The position numbers and the translations under genes were made by a program. Source: CAYFPO01 sp964345035 (GTDB lineage Bacteria; Fidelibacterota; Marinisomatia; SCGC-AAA003-L08; GCA-002704045). From it: a stretch of 64,000 nt of DNA. Position 1 is the stretch's first letter, and each line of letters begins with the position of its first letter. The notes beneath the pieces were generated by a model. The model had not been told where the DNA came from. It worked only from the letters and a program-made list of their open reading frames with translations, and did no database searches. Location of the stretch: contig CAYFPO010000001.1 of the NCBI GenBank assembly GCA_964345035.1, forward strand, positions 124,001-188,000. The letters are read 5' to 3'. This document shows, piece by piece, positions 1 to 7,550 of the stretch.

Positions 1-2
1 GG

Positions 3-491
3 TTTGGCGTTCGGAGTAGCATGCCCCTCGATATGGTTGAAATCAAACCATTGCCGGAGATGTTCAGTTTGCGGGAAACCGGAGTTTTTACGATAGGATT
101 CAACTGGTTTACAGATTATTTGCTCTTTCCGCTCATGATGCTTTCATATAAGGTTAAAAAAGGTTCATTTCGGCATTTCTGGGCTAAGCTGCTTTTCTTT
201 GGGATCAATAAACTTTCCAGCGCGAAAGAAGGAGTTGTTTTTCTGCTTCAGGCTGAAGGAGAAAAAGATGGAAAACACCGAAATATTGAAATTCTTTCCG
301 AACACGATAGTGGCTATGATTTTACGGTCATTCCAGTGATCGCATGCTTGAAGCAATATTTTGATGGGTCTATCCGCAAACCCGGTCTCTGGATGATGGG
401 ACACATCATAGACCCAGACAGATTGTTCAGTGATATGGAAGAAATGGATGTCAAAATTCAAACGCTAATCACAAACAAAGATGCCAGCTAA
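3..491 (+). CDS. Saccharopine dehydrogenase-like protein, C-terminal part (5' partial)
   Basis: The frame is open back to the window edge, so this is the 3' end of a longer gene; the first ATG, at 21, is probably internal. The visible 156 or so residues contain a hydrophobic stretch (GFNWFTDYLLFPLMML) and the ending KPGLWMMGHIIDPDRLF. Both resemble the C-terminal part of the saccharopine dehydrogenase/trans-acting enoyl reductase family, whose members are NAD(P)-dependent oxidoreductases. The nucleotide-binding domain lies outside the window, so substrate and reaction cannot be told. The assignment rests on remembered family resemblance and is moderate at best. Confidence 0.5.
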   Translation, partial: FGVRSSMPLDMVEIKPLPEMFSLRETGVFTIGFNWFTDYLLFPLMMLSYKVKKGSFRHFWAKLLFFGINKLSSAKEGVVFLLQAEGEKDGKHRNIEILSEHDSGYDFTVIPVIACLKQYFDGSIRKPGLWMMGHIIDPDRLFSDMEEMDVKIQTLITNKDAS

Positions 492-527
492 AACGTTATA
501 TGTTTTAATTAAATAGGGTGAAATAAG

Positions 528-818
528 ATGAATTCAATAAAGATAATTCTAATGGTGGTTTTTTGTTTTTGGGCCTGTAATGATAATTCGGCTGGATCAG
601 GAGTCAATGAGAGTAAATATAGTTTTAATCTTAATGTTACTGATGATTCAGGTAATCCACTCTCAGGTTTAGAATTCTGGGTCAAATACGGCTTATTAGG
701 TTTGGGTAGTGTTAATTCTAATTTTGGTAGAGAAAGTACCAATCTTCCATTAACAACAATTCAATTTGCCATTGCCGAAGAATCCAAGAATGTATTATCT
801 CTTTATAAAGGGAAATAA
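528..818 (+). pseudogene. Lipoprotein gene remnant with disrupted 3' part
   Basis: The 96-residue product begins with a lipoprotein signal (VVFCFWAC lipobox, Cys at about residue 16), so the start is natural. It continues with an Ig-like stretch (NVTDDSGNPLSGLEFWVKYG) and then TTIQFAIAEES, which resembles the beginning of a type IX secretion C-terminal domain or a related lipoprotein tail. The expected 50 or so further residues are missing: the frame ends in KNVLSLYKGK and a TAA that directly abuts the ATG of the next fragment (TAAATG). The tail may belong to a different gene joined here by deletion, which is inference. Export to the outer membrane would be expected for the intact ancestor. 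Confidence 0.5.
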
Positions 819-1058
819 ATGACACCCCTTTTAGACAGATTTAATATTTATTCCGAAGATGAACTTATTGCTTATGAACAAAAAGAATTTGTCGCCGGTA
901 ATCTAAATTCTCATATTGAATTAAGACCCTATCAGGAAAAAGCCGTTTCCCGTTTTGAATATTTTCTGAACGGTTATCAACAAAAGAAAAAACCAACACA
1001 TCTTTTATTTCACATGGCAACAGGAAGTGGTAAAACCATTAGGGTCAAGACTGGTTAA
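819..1058 (+). pseudogene. DEAD/DEAH helicase or type III restriction subunit, N-terminal fragment
   Basis: Seventy-nine residues match the start of a superfamily 2 helicase of the restriction-enzyme type. A Q-motif-like IELRPYQEKAV is followed by Walker A in HMATGSGKT. Family members run to 800-1000 residues with a DEAD/DECH box and C-terminal helicase motifs. Here the frame leaves the family right after the Walker A and stops, so ATP hydrolysis is impossible and the gene is broken. In another frame the sequence up to 1095 reads to a TGA that overlaps the ATG of the next gene (ATGA), so the tail of some other gene may be fused here. It probably marks a lost restriction or defence locus. Confidence 0.7.
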
Positions 1059-1091
1059 GAGTATGAGAATCTTTGTAAATTTTTGTAATCT

Positions 1092-1862
1092 ATGATCCAG
1101 GTAATTTCACTCACAAAAACCTTCTCAAAATCTCAGAATATTCTCAAAGGATTTCTGAATAAATCCTCTGTTCCCTCTATCACTGCAGTTGATAATATTA
1201 GTTTTACTTGTAAGCCAGGTCGAATTTTTGGTTTGATCGGTCCGAATGGTGCAGGAAAGACCACCACGCTCAGAATGATCGCAACCATGTTAAATCCATC
1301 CGCCGGGTTCATACGTGTAGGCGAATTTGATACCGTAACCCATCCAATTGAAGTACGTAAAAAACTTGGATTCCTGAGTGGTAATACAGGATTGTATGAC
1401 CGTTTAACTGCTGAAGAAATGGTACAATATTATGCAGATCTGTATGGAATGAGATCAGACGATTATAATTCGAGACGAAATGAAATTTTTCAAATTTTGG
1501 ATATGAATGAATTTGCAGCCCGAAGAATCGGTAAACTCAGTACGGGAATGAAACAGAAAGTGAGTATTGCAAGAACAATAATACATAATCCGGATGTTGT
1601 GGTGTTTGATGAACCCACCTCCGGTCTGGATGTGATTACATCTAAAAATATTGTGGATCTCATTAAACGCTGCAAGGAGGAAGGTAAGACTGTGATATTT
1701 TCAACCCATCGTTTTGGTGAATTAAAATTGCTGTGTGATGATCTTGCCATTATCCACAAAGGAAAAATCTATCATGATGGTACTTTTGATGAATTTGAAA
1801 ATAATATGAAAGCAAATACTCTTGAAGAAGAATTTATCAGGCTGGTAGGGGAACAATCTTGA
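1092..1862 (+). CDS. natA: ABC transporter ATP-binding protein, NatA type
   Basis: This is the nucleotide-binding subunit of an ABC-2 type exporter and hydrolyses ATP at the inner face of the membrane. Visible motifs are Walker A GPNGAGKTT (about residues 51-59), signature LSTGMKQK (about 148), Walker B VVVFDEPTSGLD and the switch His in STHRFGE. At 256 residues it has the usual length. The next gene encodes the permease and overlaps by 4 bases (TTGA), so the two form a coupled operon. By family the pair resembles the NatAB sodium extruder, but ABC-2 exporters of this class have varied substrates, so sodium is not certain. Confidence 0.88.
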   Translation: MIQVISLTKTFSKSQNILKGFLNKSSVPSITAVDNISFTCKPGRIFGLIGPNGAGKTTTLRMIATMLNPSAGFIRVGEFDTVTHPIEVRKKLGFLSGNTGLYDRLTAEEMVQYYADLYGMRSDDYNSRRNEIFQILDMNEFAARRIGKLSTGMKQKVSIARTIIHNPDVVVFDEPTSGLDVITSKNIVDLIKRCKEEGKTVIFSTHRFGELKLLCDDLAIIHKGKIYHDGTFDEFENNMKANTLEEEFIRLVGEQS

Positions 1863-3055
1863 AACGGATTTTTGTAATATTCAAAAAAGAACTGGTGGAT
1901 ACCGTCAGAGACAGAAAAGCTATGTTTTTTATGGTTATTTTTCCGATTTTATTGTTTCCGTTGATCATTGGAGTGACTGTAAAAATTCATTTGAATGTAA
2001 TGCAGAAAGAGCAGGACAAAACACTCAATTTAGCATTTATTAACAAAAGTGATGACACAATTTTGGAAGAAATGTTCCTACAGGATACCAGCTTACAAAT
2101 TCTCAAAAACATTCCAATAAATACTGCTGATTCTTTAATTACTGCAGACAGTATTGATGCTGCAATCATCATTGAGGAAAATTTTCTCACTAATATTCAA
2201 AATTATAATACGGGAAATATCCAATTACATTTTCAAACTAAAGATGAACTTGAAATTGCCATCAAACGAATTAAGAATATTATAAATACGTACTCTGAAA
2301 CAATATTAACAAACAGAATGGCTGAATTAAATATCAGCCAGGAAATTTTGCAACCCATACAGATCAATGATATGGATTTGGCAACATCGCGAGAAAAATT
2401 GGGCAAAACTCTGGGAAAGTTTTTACCATATTTATTTATCCTTTTTTGTTTTACGGGTGCTATGTATCCTGCCTTGGATTTAGGTGCGGGTGAAAAAGAA
2501 AGAGGAACACTTGAAACTCTACTTGTTGCTCCTGCAACCCGTCTGGAAATCTTATATGGAAAATTTGGTGTAATTGCCTTTGCCGGGATTGCCTCAGCAA
2601 TGTTTTCTCTTGCAGGAATATTGGGCAGTGTCACATTTATTGCATCCATCCCGGAAGAAATTATCAGCTTCGCATTGGGTGTGCTACAGCCTGCAACAAT
2701 TCTCATTTTGATATCACTACTGTTTCCTTTAACCATATTTTTTGCTGCAATGCTGCTCATATTCTCAATATATGCAAATTCATTCAAAGAAGCACAAAGC
2801 ATCAGTCAGCCTTTAATGATCCTGGTGTTCATTCCGATCATGCTGGGCAGTATCATACCGGGAATACACCTCGATAATCTTACAGCGCTTATCCCGATCA
2901 TGAATGTTTCCCTTGCCTGTAAGGAAGTTATTTCAGGAACAGCGGAATGGATCCCAATGATTATAGTTTATATCTCTTCCTTCACCATAGCAGGTATCAG
3001 TATTTATTTCTGCAGCAAATGGTTTGAACGGGAAAGTGTGATCTTTAGAAATTAA
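1859..3055 (+). CDS. natB: ABC-2 type permease, NatB type
   Basis: This is the membrane partner of the preceding ATPase. A first membrane helix lies near residues 23-42 (MFFMVIFPILLFPLIIG). A periplasmic domain of about 130 residues follows, then five or so helices from about residue 190 on, including the family-typical DLGAGEKERGTLETLLVAPA segment before the second half. Length (398) is normal. The start is a TTG whose last two bases fall in the TGA stop of natA, a 4-base TTGA overlap that implies translational coupling. Transport direction is expected to be export; substrate is not determined by the sequence. Confidence 0.85.
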   Translation: MKRIFVIFKKELVDTVRDRKAMFFMVIFPILLFPLIIGVTVKIHLNVMQKEQDKTLNLAFINKSDDTILEEMFLQDTSLQILKNIPINTADSLITADSIDAAIIIEENFLTNIQNYNTGNIQLHFQTKDELEIAIKRIKNIINTYSETILTNRMAELNISQEILQPIQINDMDLATSREKLGKTLGKFLPYLFILFCFTGAMYPALDLGAGEKERGTLETLLVAPATRLEILYGKFGVIAFAGIASAMFSLAGILGSVTFIASIPEEIISFALGVLQPATILILISLLFPLTIFFAAMLLIFSIYANSFKEAQSISQPLMILVFIPIMLGSIIPGIHLDNLTALIPIMNVSLACKEVISGTAEWIPMIIVYISSFTIAGISIYFCSKWFERESVIFRN

Positions 3056-3150
3056 TAAAACAGTACTAGTTGACTCATAATAAACATCTAATTATTACCA
3101 ATCCAAATAATTAATTTAACATATAGTATATTCACTAATTTGGAGAAATA

Positions 3151-3417
3151 ATGGTAATTAACATGGTTGCAGTAGCTGTTGCCGGAATAGCGTACTTCAT
3201 AATCGGTGCATTATGGTATTCCGTATTATTTGGAAAACTGTGGATAAAGTTGATGAACGTAAGTCCGGAAGAATTGACTCCGCCGGGATCCAAAATGATC
3301 TATGTTGTCGCTGGTACTTTTATAACAGCATACATCATGGATATTTTTTCATCGGAACGAACCGGACAAAAATCGATTGTTTGTCTGTCAATTCACCATT
3401 CTCTGATTTTGTTATAA
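3151..3417 (+). pseudogene. DUF1761 membrane protein, N-terminal fragment
   Basis: The start is well formed (GGAGAAATA before ATG). The first 65 residues match the start of DUF1761 proteins: a membrane helix, GALWYSVLFGKLWIKLM, then a second helix VVAGTFITAYIMDIF. After about position 3345 the frame runs antisense through the 3' end of pcm and loses all family resemblance. Intact family members have about 130-145 residues and four helices, so roughly half is missing. It is best read as a gene truncated by a deletion that joined it to the end of pcm. The function of DUF1761 is unknown. Confidence 0.65.
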
Positions 3418-3946
3418 TCCGTAGTGATTGATCCATACCAACTTCTCCCACAGGAATAATCATTTTTCCGCCGAAACTCAATTGTTCCAATAATTTTTCC
3501 GGAATTTCTTTTGCTGCTGCAGTAACCAGAATTCTGTTAAAAGGTGCGGATTTGGGAATTCCTGAATGTCCGTCTCCTTCAATATAATGCACATTATCCA
3601 GTTTAACTTTCAATATATTCTTTTTGGCTTGAGCCAATAAATCAGGCAAAATTTCGATCGTAAACACCTCCTTGCAGAGAGATGCCAAAATCGCAGTTTG
3701 AAAACCGGAACCAGTCCCAATTTCCAAAACTCTGTGGTGTTCCTGAACATCTAATTTCTCAGTCATAAATGCTACAAGACTGGGTTGACTGATCGTTTGG
3801 TTGTACCCGATTGGCAGCGGTTTATCAAATGACTCCAGGAACCTGTAAACTTTAGGTATAAAATTCTTTCTGGGGATATTTTTAAATACATTTAATATCC
3901 GTTCATCATTGATTATTTTTGCTATACTATTTAAATATGCTGTCAT
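3335..3946 (-). CDS. pcm: Protein-L-isoaspartate O-methyltransferase
   Basis: This enzyme transfers a methyl group from S-adenosylmethionine to L-isoaspartyl residues in damaged proteins, starting their repair. The 203-residue product has the family hallmarks: the substrate region GYNQTISQPSLVAFMTE (about 47-63), SAM motif I VLEIGTGSGFQTAIL (about 73-87), the acidic EGDGHSGIP and the C-terminal FVRFVPM. Length and order are normal, so it is intact although the neighbouring DUF1761 fragment runs into its 3' end. It is transcribed convergently with that fragment and divergently from the DoxX gene. Confidence 0.92.
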   Translation of the reverse strand: MTAYLNSIAKIINDERILNVFKNIPRKNFIPKVYRFLESFDKPLPIGYNQTISQPSLVAFMTEKLDVQEHHRVLEIGTGSGFQTAILASLCKEVFTIEILPDLLAQAKKNILKVKLDNVHYIEGDGHSGIPKSAPFNRILVTAAAKEIPEKLLEQLSFGGKMIIPVGEVGMDQSLRIITKSENGELTDKQSIFVRFVPMKKYP

Positions 3947-4103
3947 TTTAAATCAAATGGTGATGAGGAAATCAAAACTACAATTGAAGTGAATTTCTCT
4001 CTTTAGTTAATTGATAAATTAAGTAGTCTGATTAATTGTGTCGGAGTGTTATTTTATGCCTGCGGAAATAAGTCGTTTGAGCAACAAAAGACAGGGAAGA
4101 AAA

Positions 4104-4529
4104 ATGATATTTTCTATAAAAGAAAAATATATACATAGTGGTATTCTTATTTTGAGAATTGGTTTTGGAATTATATTCATCCTCCATGGATGGCCAAAAT
4201 TTACAGGTGGTCCGGAAAAATGGGCAGGACTTGGCGCTTATGGAATGGGAGCCATTGGAATTAATTTTTTACCGGTTTTCTGGGGATTTTTAGCAGCAGC
4301 AGCAGAGTTTCTTGGTGGAATTCATCTAATTTTCGGATTATTCACTCGATTCGCAGCATTATTCATGATGCTGACTATGCTGGTAGCAGCTTTCACCCAT
4401 ATTGCCGGAGGAGAAGGGATCTCCGGTGCTTCCCATGCATTGGAATCTGCGTTTGTTTTTGCTGCTTTGTTATTATCCGGTGGAGGTCAGTATTCTTTGG
4501 ATAATCAATTTTTCCGGAAAAAAATATAA
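4104..4529 (+). CDS. DoxX family membrane protein
   Basis: Four predicted membrane helices with the family pattern: LRIGFGIIFILHGWPKF at the start, GFLAAAAEFLGGIHLIFGLFTRFAAL in the middle, a third helix with AAFTHIAG and a final helix ending near LLLSGGGQYSLDNQ. The ATG at 4104 is preferred over the upstream in-frame GTG at 4038 because AGGGAAGA lies just before it and the family begins near this point. DoxX/DoxD-like proteins are integral membrane proteins linked to quinone or thiol redox reactions in some organisms; no specific role can be assigned here. Confidence 0.8.
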   Translation: MIFSIKEKYIHSGILILRIGFGIIFILHGWPKFTGGPEKWAGLGAYGMGAIGINFLPVFWGFLAAAAEFLGGIHLIFGLFTRFAALFMMLTMLVAAFTHIAGGEGISGASHALESAFVFAALLLSGGGQYSLDNQFFRKKI

Positions 4530-4537
4530 ATTACACT

Positions 4538-4827
4538 GTGATTACAGAAACATATAAAAAAATACCAAAGGTTAAAAGTAAGCCGGTATTTGGATTGCTT
4601 CCTGAATTTTGTAAGGACAGATTGGGCTTGTTTAGAAAACTTTTTGAACATTATGGTGAGATAGTTCAATTCAAAATAACTAACCTCGATATGCTGCTGA
4701 TTACAAATCCTGTTCATATCAAACATGTCTTACAGGAAAATTATAAGAATTATAAAAAGTTGATTTTGACCCGGGAGTGACACTTCGTCCAAAATCTGAT
4801 ATGAAATTTGAAGTGATAAAACGATGA
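4538..4827 (+). pseudogene. Cytochrome P450 remnant with large internal deletion
   Basis: The first 75 or so codons (GTG start) match the N-terminus of a cytochrome P450: PVFGLLPEF, LFRKLFEHYGEIVQF, then LLITNPVHIKHVLQENY. The frame then stops at 4778-4780. In frame +1 from about 4768 the sequence reads DPGVTLRPKSDMKFEVIKR and a TGA at 4825, which looks like the last 19 residues of a P450. The ancestral gene therefore seems to have lost about 1.1 kb, including the I-helix, the ExxR motif and the heme-binding Cys loop, and is dead. Its native stop overlaps the ATG of the following methyltransferase (ATGA), which supports the view that both true ends are preserved. Confidence 0.75.
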
Positions 4828-6002
4828 GTGAACAATTAATTGATTTTCCAATACCATCTTCAATAACCAATTTTCCGGTTATTGAAAAAGAATTATGGAC
4901 GAGCCGCCAAAGACAGGCATCTTCTCTACATGAAATCTCGTATCGAGCATGTTTTAAACCACAACTTCCGAAATATTTTATCACCAGATTTTCGAAAAAT
5001 GGTGATAGAATTTATGATCCGTTTATGGGCAGGGGAACAACCTTGTTGGAAGGCGCATTGCTTGGCAGGCGGATCTTTGGAAATGACATTAATCCTTTGA
5101 GTGTTATTTTATTATCACCAAGATTAAATCCACCAAATTTAGGTGTAATTGAAAAACGTTTAAATACAATACCTCTTGATAAAAAATTAACTTCAGAAAT
5201 CGACCTATCCATGTTCTATCACAAGAATACTGAGGGAGAGCTAATCTCACTCAAACATTATTTACAGTATAGGAAAATGAATGGTTCTGAAGACAATATC
5301 GACAGATGGATCCGTATGGTAGCTACGAATAGATTGACTGGACATTCTCCCGGATTTTTTTCTGTATATACCCTGCCCCCAAATCAAGCAGTAAGTCCTG
5401 AAAGTCAAATAAAAATTAACTATCGTAATAATCAGGTACCAGATTATCGTGATATTAAAAAACTAATTCTGAAAAAATCAAAATCTCTGTTGAGATCTGT
5501 AAATTCGGTTATGAGGTCTCAATTAAATCAGATTTCAAAAACATCTTTGCTGCTTCAGAATTGCGCTGATAATACTCCTGCTATATTGGATAATTCTATT
5601 CAACTTACTGTGACCTCACCCCCATTTCTGGACGTTGTACAATATGCTAAAGATAACTGGCTACGGTGTTGGTTTAATGAAATTGATGTTAGCTTTCTGG
5701 ACAAAAAACTAACCGTTGTGAAATCCATTCTGGAATGGAGAAGCAATATGCAGAATGTGTTTATGGAATTATTCAGAATAACAAAACCAGGTGGATATGT
5801 AGCATTTGAAGTGGGTGAGGTTAGAAATGGAAAAGTGCAACTTGAAAATGAAGTATTACCAATAGGGTTAACTGCAGGATTTACCTGTATTGGAATCTAT
5901 ATAAATTATCAAGGATTTACCAAAACCTCTAATATCTGGGGAATAAAAAATAATAGAAGAGGAACCAACAGTAACAGGATTGTTGTATTTAAAAAATTGT
6001 AA
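4824..6002 (+). CDS. DNA methyltransferase (N4-cytosine/N6-adenine type), orphan
   Basis: SAM-dependent amino-methyltransferase acting on DNA. A motif-I-type segment DPFMGRGTTLLEG lies at about residues 65-77, followed by GRRIFGNDINP. The catalytic motif is TSPPF at about 264-268, separated from the first by about 190 residues that could include the target recognition domain. An SPP motif is most typical of N4-cytosine enzymes. The order (SAM motif first, catalytic motif last) is that of the alpha class, although the SAM motif looks like the beta class. No restriction endonuclease gene adjoins it, so it is an orphan here. Recognition sequence is unknown. The ATG overlaps the stop of the P450 remnant. 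Confidence 0.8.
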   Translation: MSEQLIDFPIPSSITNFPVIEKELWTSRQRQASSLHEISYRACFKPQLPKYFITRFSKNGDRIYDPFMGRGTTLLEGALLGRRIFGNDINPLSVILLSPRLNPPNLGVIEKRLNTIPLDKKLTSEIDLSMFYHKNTEGELISLKHYLQYRKMNGSEDNIDRWIRMVATNRLTGHSPGFFSVYTLPPNQAVSPESQIKINYRNNQVPDYRDIKKLILKKSKSLLRSVNSVMRSQLNQISKTSLLLQNCADNTPAILDNSIQLTVTSPPFLDVVQYAKDNWLRCWFNEIDVSFLDKKLTVVKSILEWRSNMQNVFMELFRITKPGGYVAFEVGEVRNGKVQLENEVLPIGLTAGFTCIGIYINYQGFTKTSNIWGIKNNRRGTNSNRIVVFKKL

Positions 6003-6017
6003 TGGAGGATATTATTA

Positions 6018-6824
6018 ATGGAAAATAAAAATATCTCGATCATTGGCTGTGGAAATATTGGAACTGCCATTGCCACTGGATTGGTGCATTCTGAAAAATT
6101 TTCGCCTTCTCAATTTTATCTAACGCGGAGAAAACCCGAACATTTGGAAAATTTAAAAAATTCCGGTTATAATGTTACTTCGGATAACCAATATGCAATT
6201 GATAAGTGCGACATTATTATCCTAGCAGTCGAACCACAGCAATTAGAACCGTTGTTAGAAGATATAGGAAACAGTATTAAGTCAAACCAGATGGTTATAT
6301 CTGTGGTTTCCGGTGCAGAAATTTTTGATATTGCCAAACATATTAAGGCTGAAACCTCTATTGTTAGAGCTATGCCTAATACAGCAATTTCAATTCAGGA
6401 GTCTATGACATGTCTTGCTTCAACGGATTCTGAATCACTAAAAATTGCTCAAAACATGTTTGATTGTGTGGGACAAACTTTAGTTATTGATGAGGAACAA
6501 ATGGTTCCTGCAACAGCGTTAGGGGCATGTGGAATTGCATTTTTCCTCCGGGCAGTGAGAAGTGCGTCCCAAGGGGGAATCGAAATCGGTTTTAACTCAG
6601 AATCTGCTTTTAAAATTGCAGCTCAGACAGCTCGCGGTGCAGCATCCCTACTTCTAAAATCCAATAATCATCCTGAGGCAGAAATTGACAGAGTGACAAC
6701 TCCCAGAGGATGCACTATAGCGGGATTGAATGAAATGGAGCATAAAGGTTTCAGTTCTGCCATGATCAAAGGTATAACTACCTCAGCAGAAATTGCAGAT
6801 GAATTATTTAAACCAAAAAAATAG
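6018..6824 (+). CDS. proC: Pyrroline-5-carboxylate reductase
   Basis: Last enzyme of proline biosynthesis: reduces 1-pyrroline-5-carboxylate to L-proline with NAD(P)H in the cytoplasm. The N-terminal Rossmann motif IGCGNIGTAIATGL (about residues 9-22) is followed by ILAVEPQQL, the conserved RAMPNTAISIQESMT and, near the C-terminus, TTPRGCTIAGLNEME, which matches the family P-G-T/C-T-I-x-G-L signature. Length 268 is standard. A GGAGG ribosome binding site lies just upstream. An ornithine aminotransferase that could supply the substrate is encoded at 36455-37783. Confidence 0.93.
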   Translation: MENKNISIIGCGNIGTAIATGLVHSEKFSPSQFYLTRRKPEHLENLKNSGYNVTSDNQYAIDKCDIIILAVEPQQLEPLLEDIGNSIKSNQMVISVVSGAEIFDIAKHIKAETSIVRAMPNTAISIQESMTCLASTDSESLKIAQNMFDCVGQTLVIDEEQMVPATALGACGIAFFLRAVRSASQGGIEIGFNSESAFKIAAQTARGAASLLLKSNNHPEAEIDRVTTPRGCTIAGLNEMEHKGFSSAMIKGITTSAEIADELFKPKK

Positions 6825-6841
6825 TTCCAATCTGATATAGT

Positions 6842-7444
6842 ATTAAACTCAACAGTAAATTTTACCTCCGGAAAGATGTTATCAAATTAAGCAGGGAACT
6901 GTTAGGTAAATATTTAATTACGAAAATTGATGACAGCCCTATTACTGGTGGAAAAATTGTAGAAACAGAAGCCTATGCCGGAATAATTGACAATGCATCC
7001 CACGCTTATAACAACAGAAGAACAGACCGAAACAAAGTAATGTACCGGCAGGGTGGTGTGGCATATATTTACCTTTGTTATGGAATCCACCATTTGTTTA
7101 ATGTAGTTAGTAACAGCGTAAATGTCCCGCATGCAATTTTAATAAGAGGATTAGAGCCAAAATACGGAATAGATACAATGATCAAAAGAAGAAAACTGGA
7201 TAAATTTTCACCAAGATTGACTAATGGTCCCGGTTCTTTATCCAAGGCATTGGGAATTAATACCTCCTTAAATGGATTGGATTTGACAGGAAATACTATT
7301 TGGATTGAAGATAGGAATGAAATAATTACCGAAAAAGAAATTATCTCCTCACCGAGAGTCGGGGTGGAATCTGCAGGTACAGATGCTAAAAAACCCTGGC
7401 GGTTCAGAATTTTTAACAATCCGTTCTGCAGCCCTGTGAACTAA
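6842..7444 (+). CDS. 3-methyladenine DNA glycosylase (AAG/MPG family), non-canonical start
   Basis: Removes alkylated purines such as 3-methyladenine from DNA, opening base-excision repair. Typical motifs are RELLGK, KIVETEAYAG, ASHAYNNRRTDRN, YIYLCYGIHHLFNVV and LTNGPGSLSKALGI. The catalytic Glu and the intercalating Tyr region of the family are in the EAYAG and YGIHH segments. The first ATG (7040) is far inside the domain. Family similarity extends upstream through KFYLRKDVIKLSRELLGK, and the frame is closed by a TGA at 6833. Between that stop and the conserved region there is no ATG, GTG or TTG; an ATT at 6842 sits where the start would be expected and gives a 200-residue protein of normal length. 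Either a rare ATT start or a point mutation/sequence error is possible. Confidence 0.78.
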   Translation: MKLNSKFYLRKDVIKLSRELLGKYLITKIDDSPITGGKIVETEAYAGIIDNASHAYNNRRTDRNKVMYRQGGVAYIYLCYGIHHLFNVVSNSVNVPHAILIRGLEPKYGIDTMIKRRKLDKFSPRLTNGPGSLSKALGINTSLNGLDLTGNTIWIEDRNEIITEKEIISSPRVGVESAGTDAKKPWRFRIFNNPFCSPVN

Positions 7445-7550
7445 CTCACATATTTTGATTGTAACATTTATTAACATTAAATATCTGTAAATAAAGCCAA
7501 AATTTATTCTATTTTATGACCAGTCTAAAAAGGAAATGGAGATGTTTTCA

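Noticed and set aside
4778..4780. TGA in the P450 remnant as another selenocysteine codon
   Set aside because: Read-through gives only HFVQNLI and a further stop, with no family match, while the +1 frame gives a proper P450 C-terminus. Deletion explains it better.
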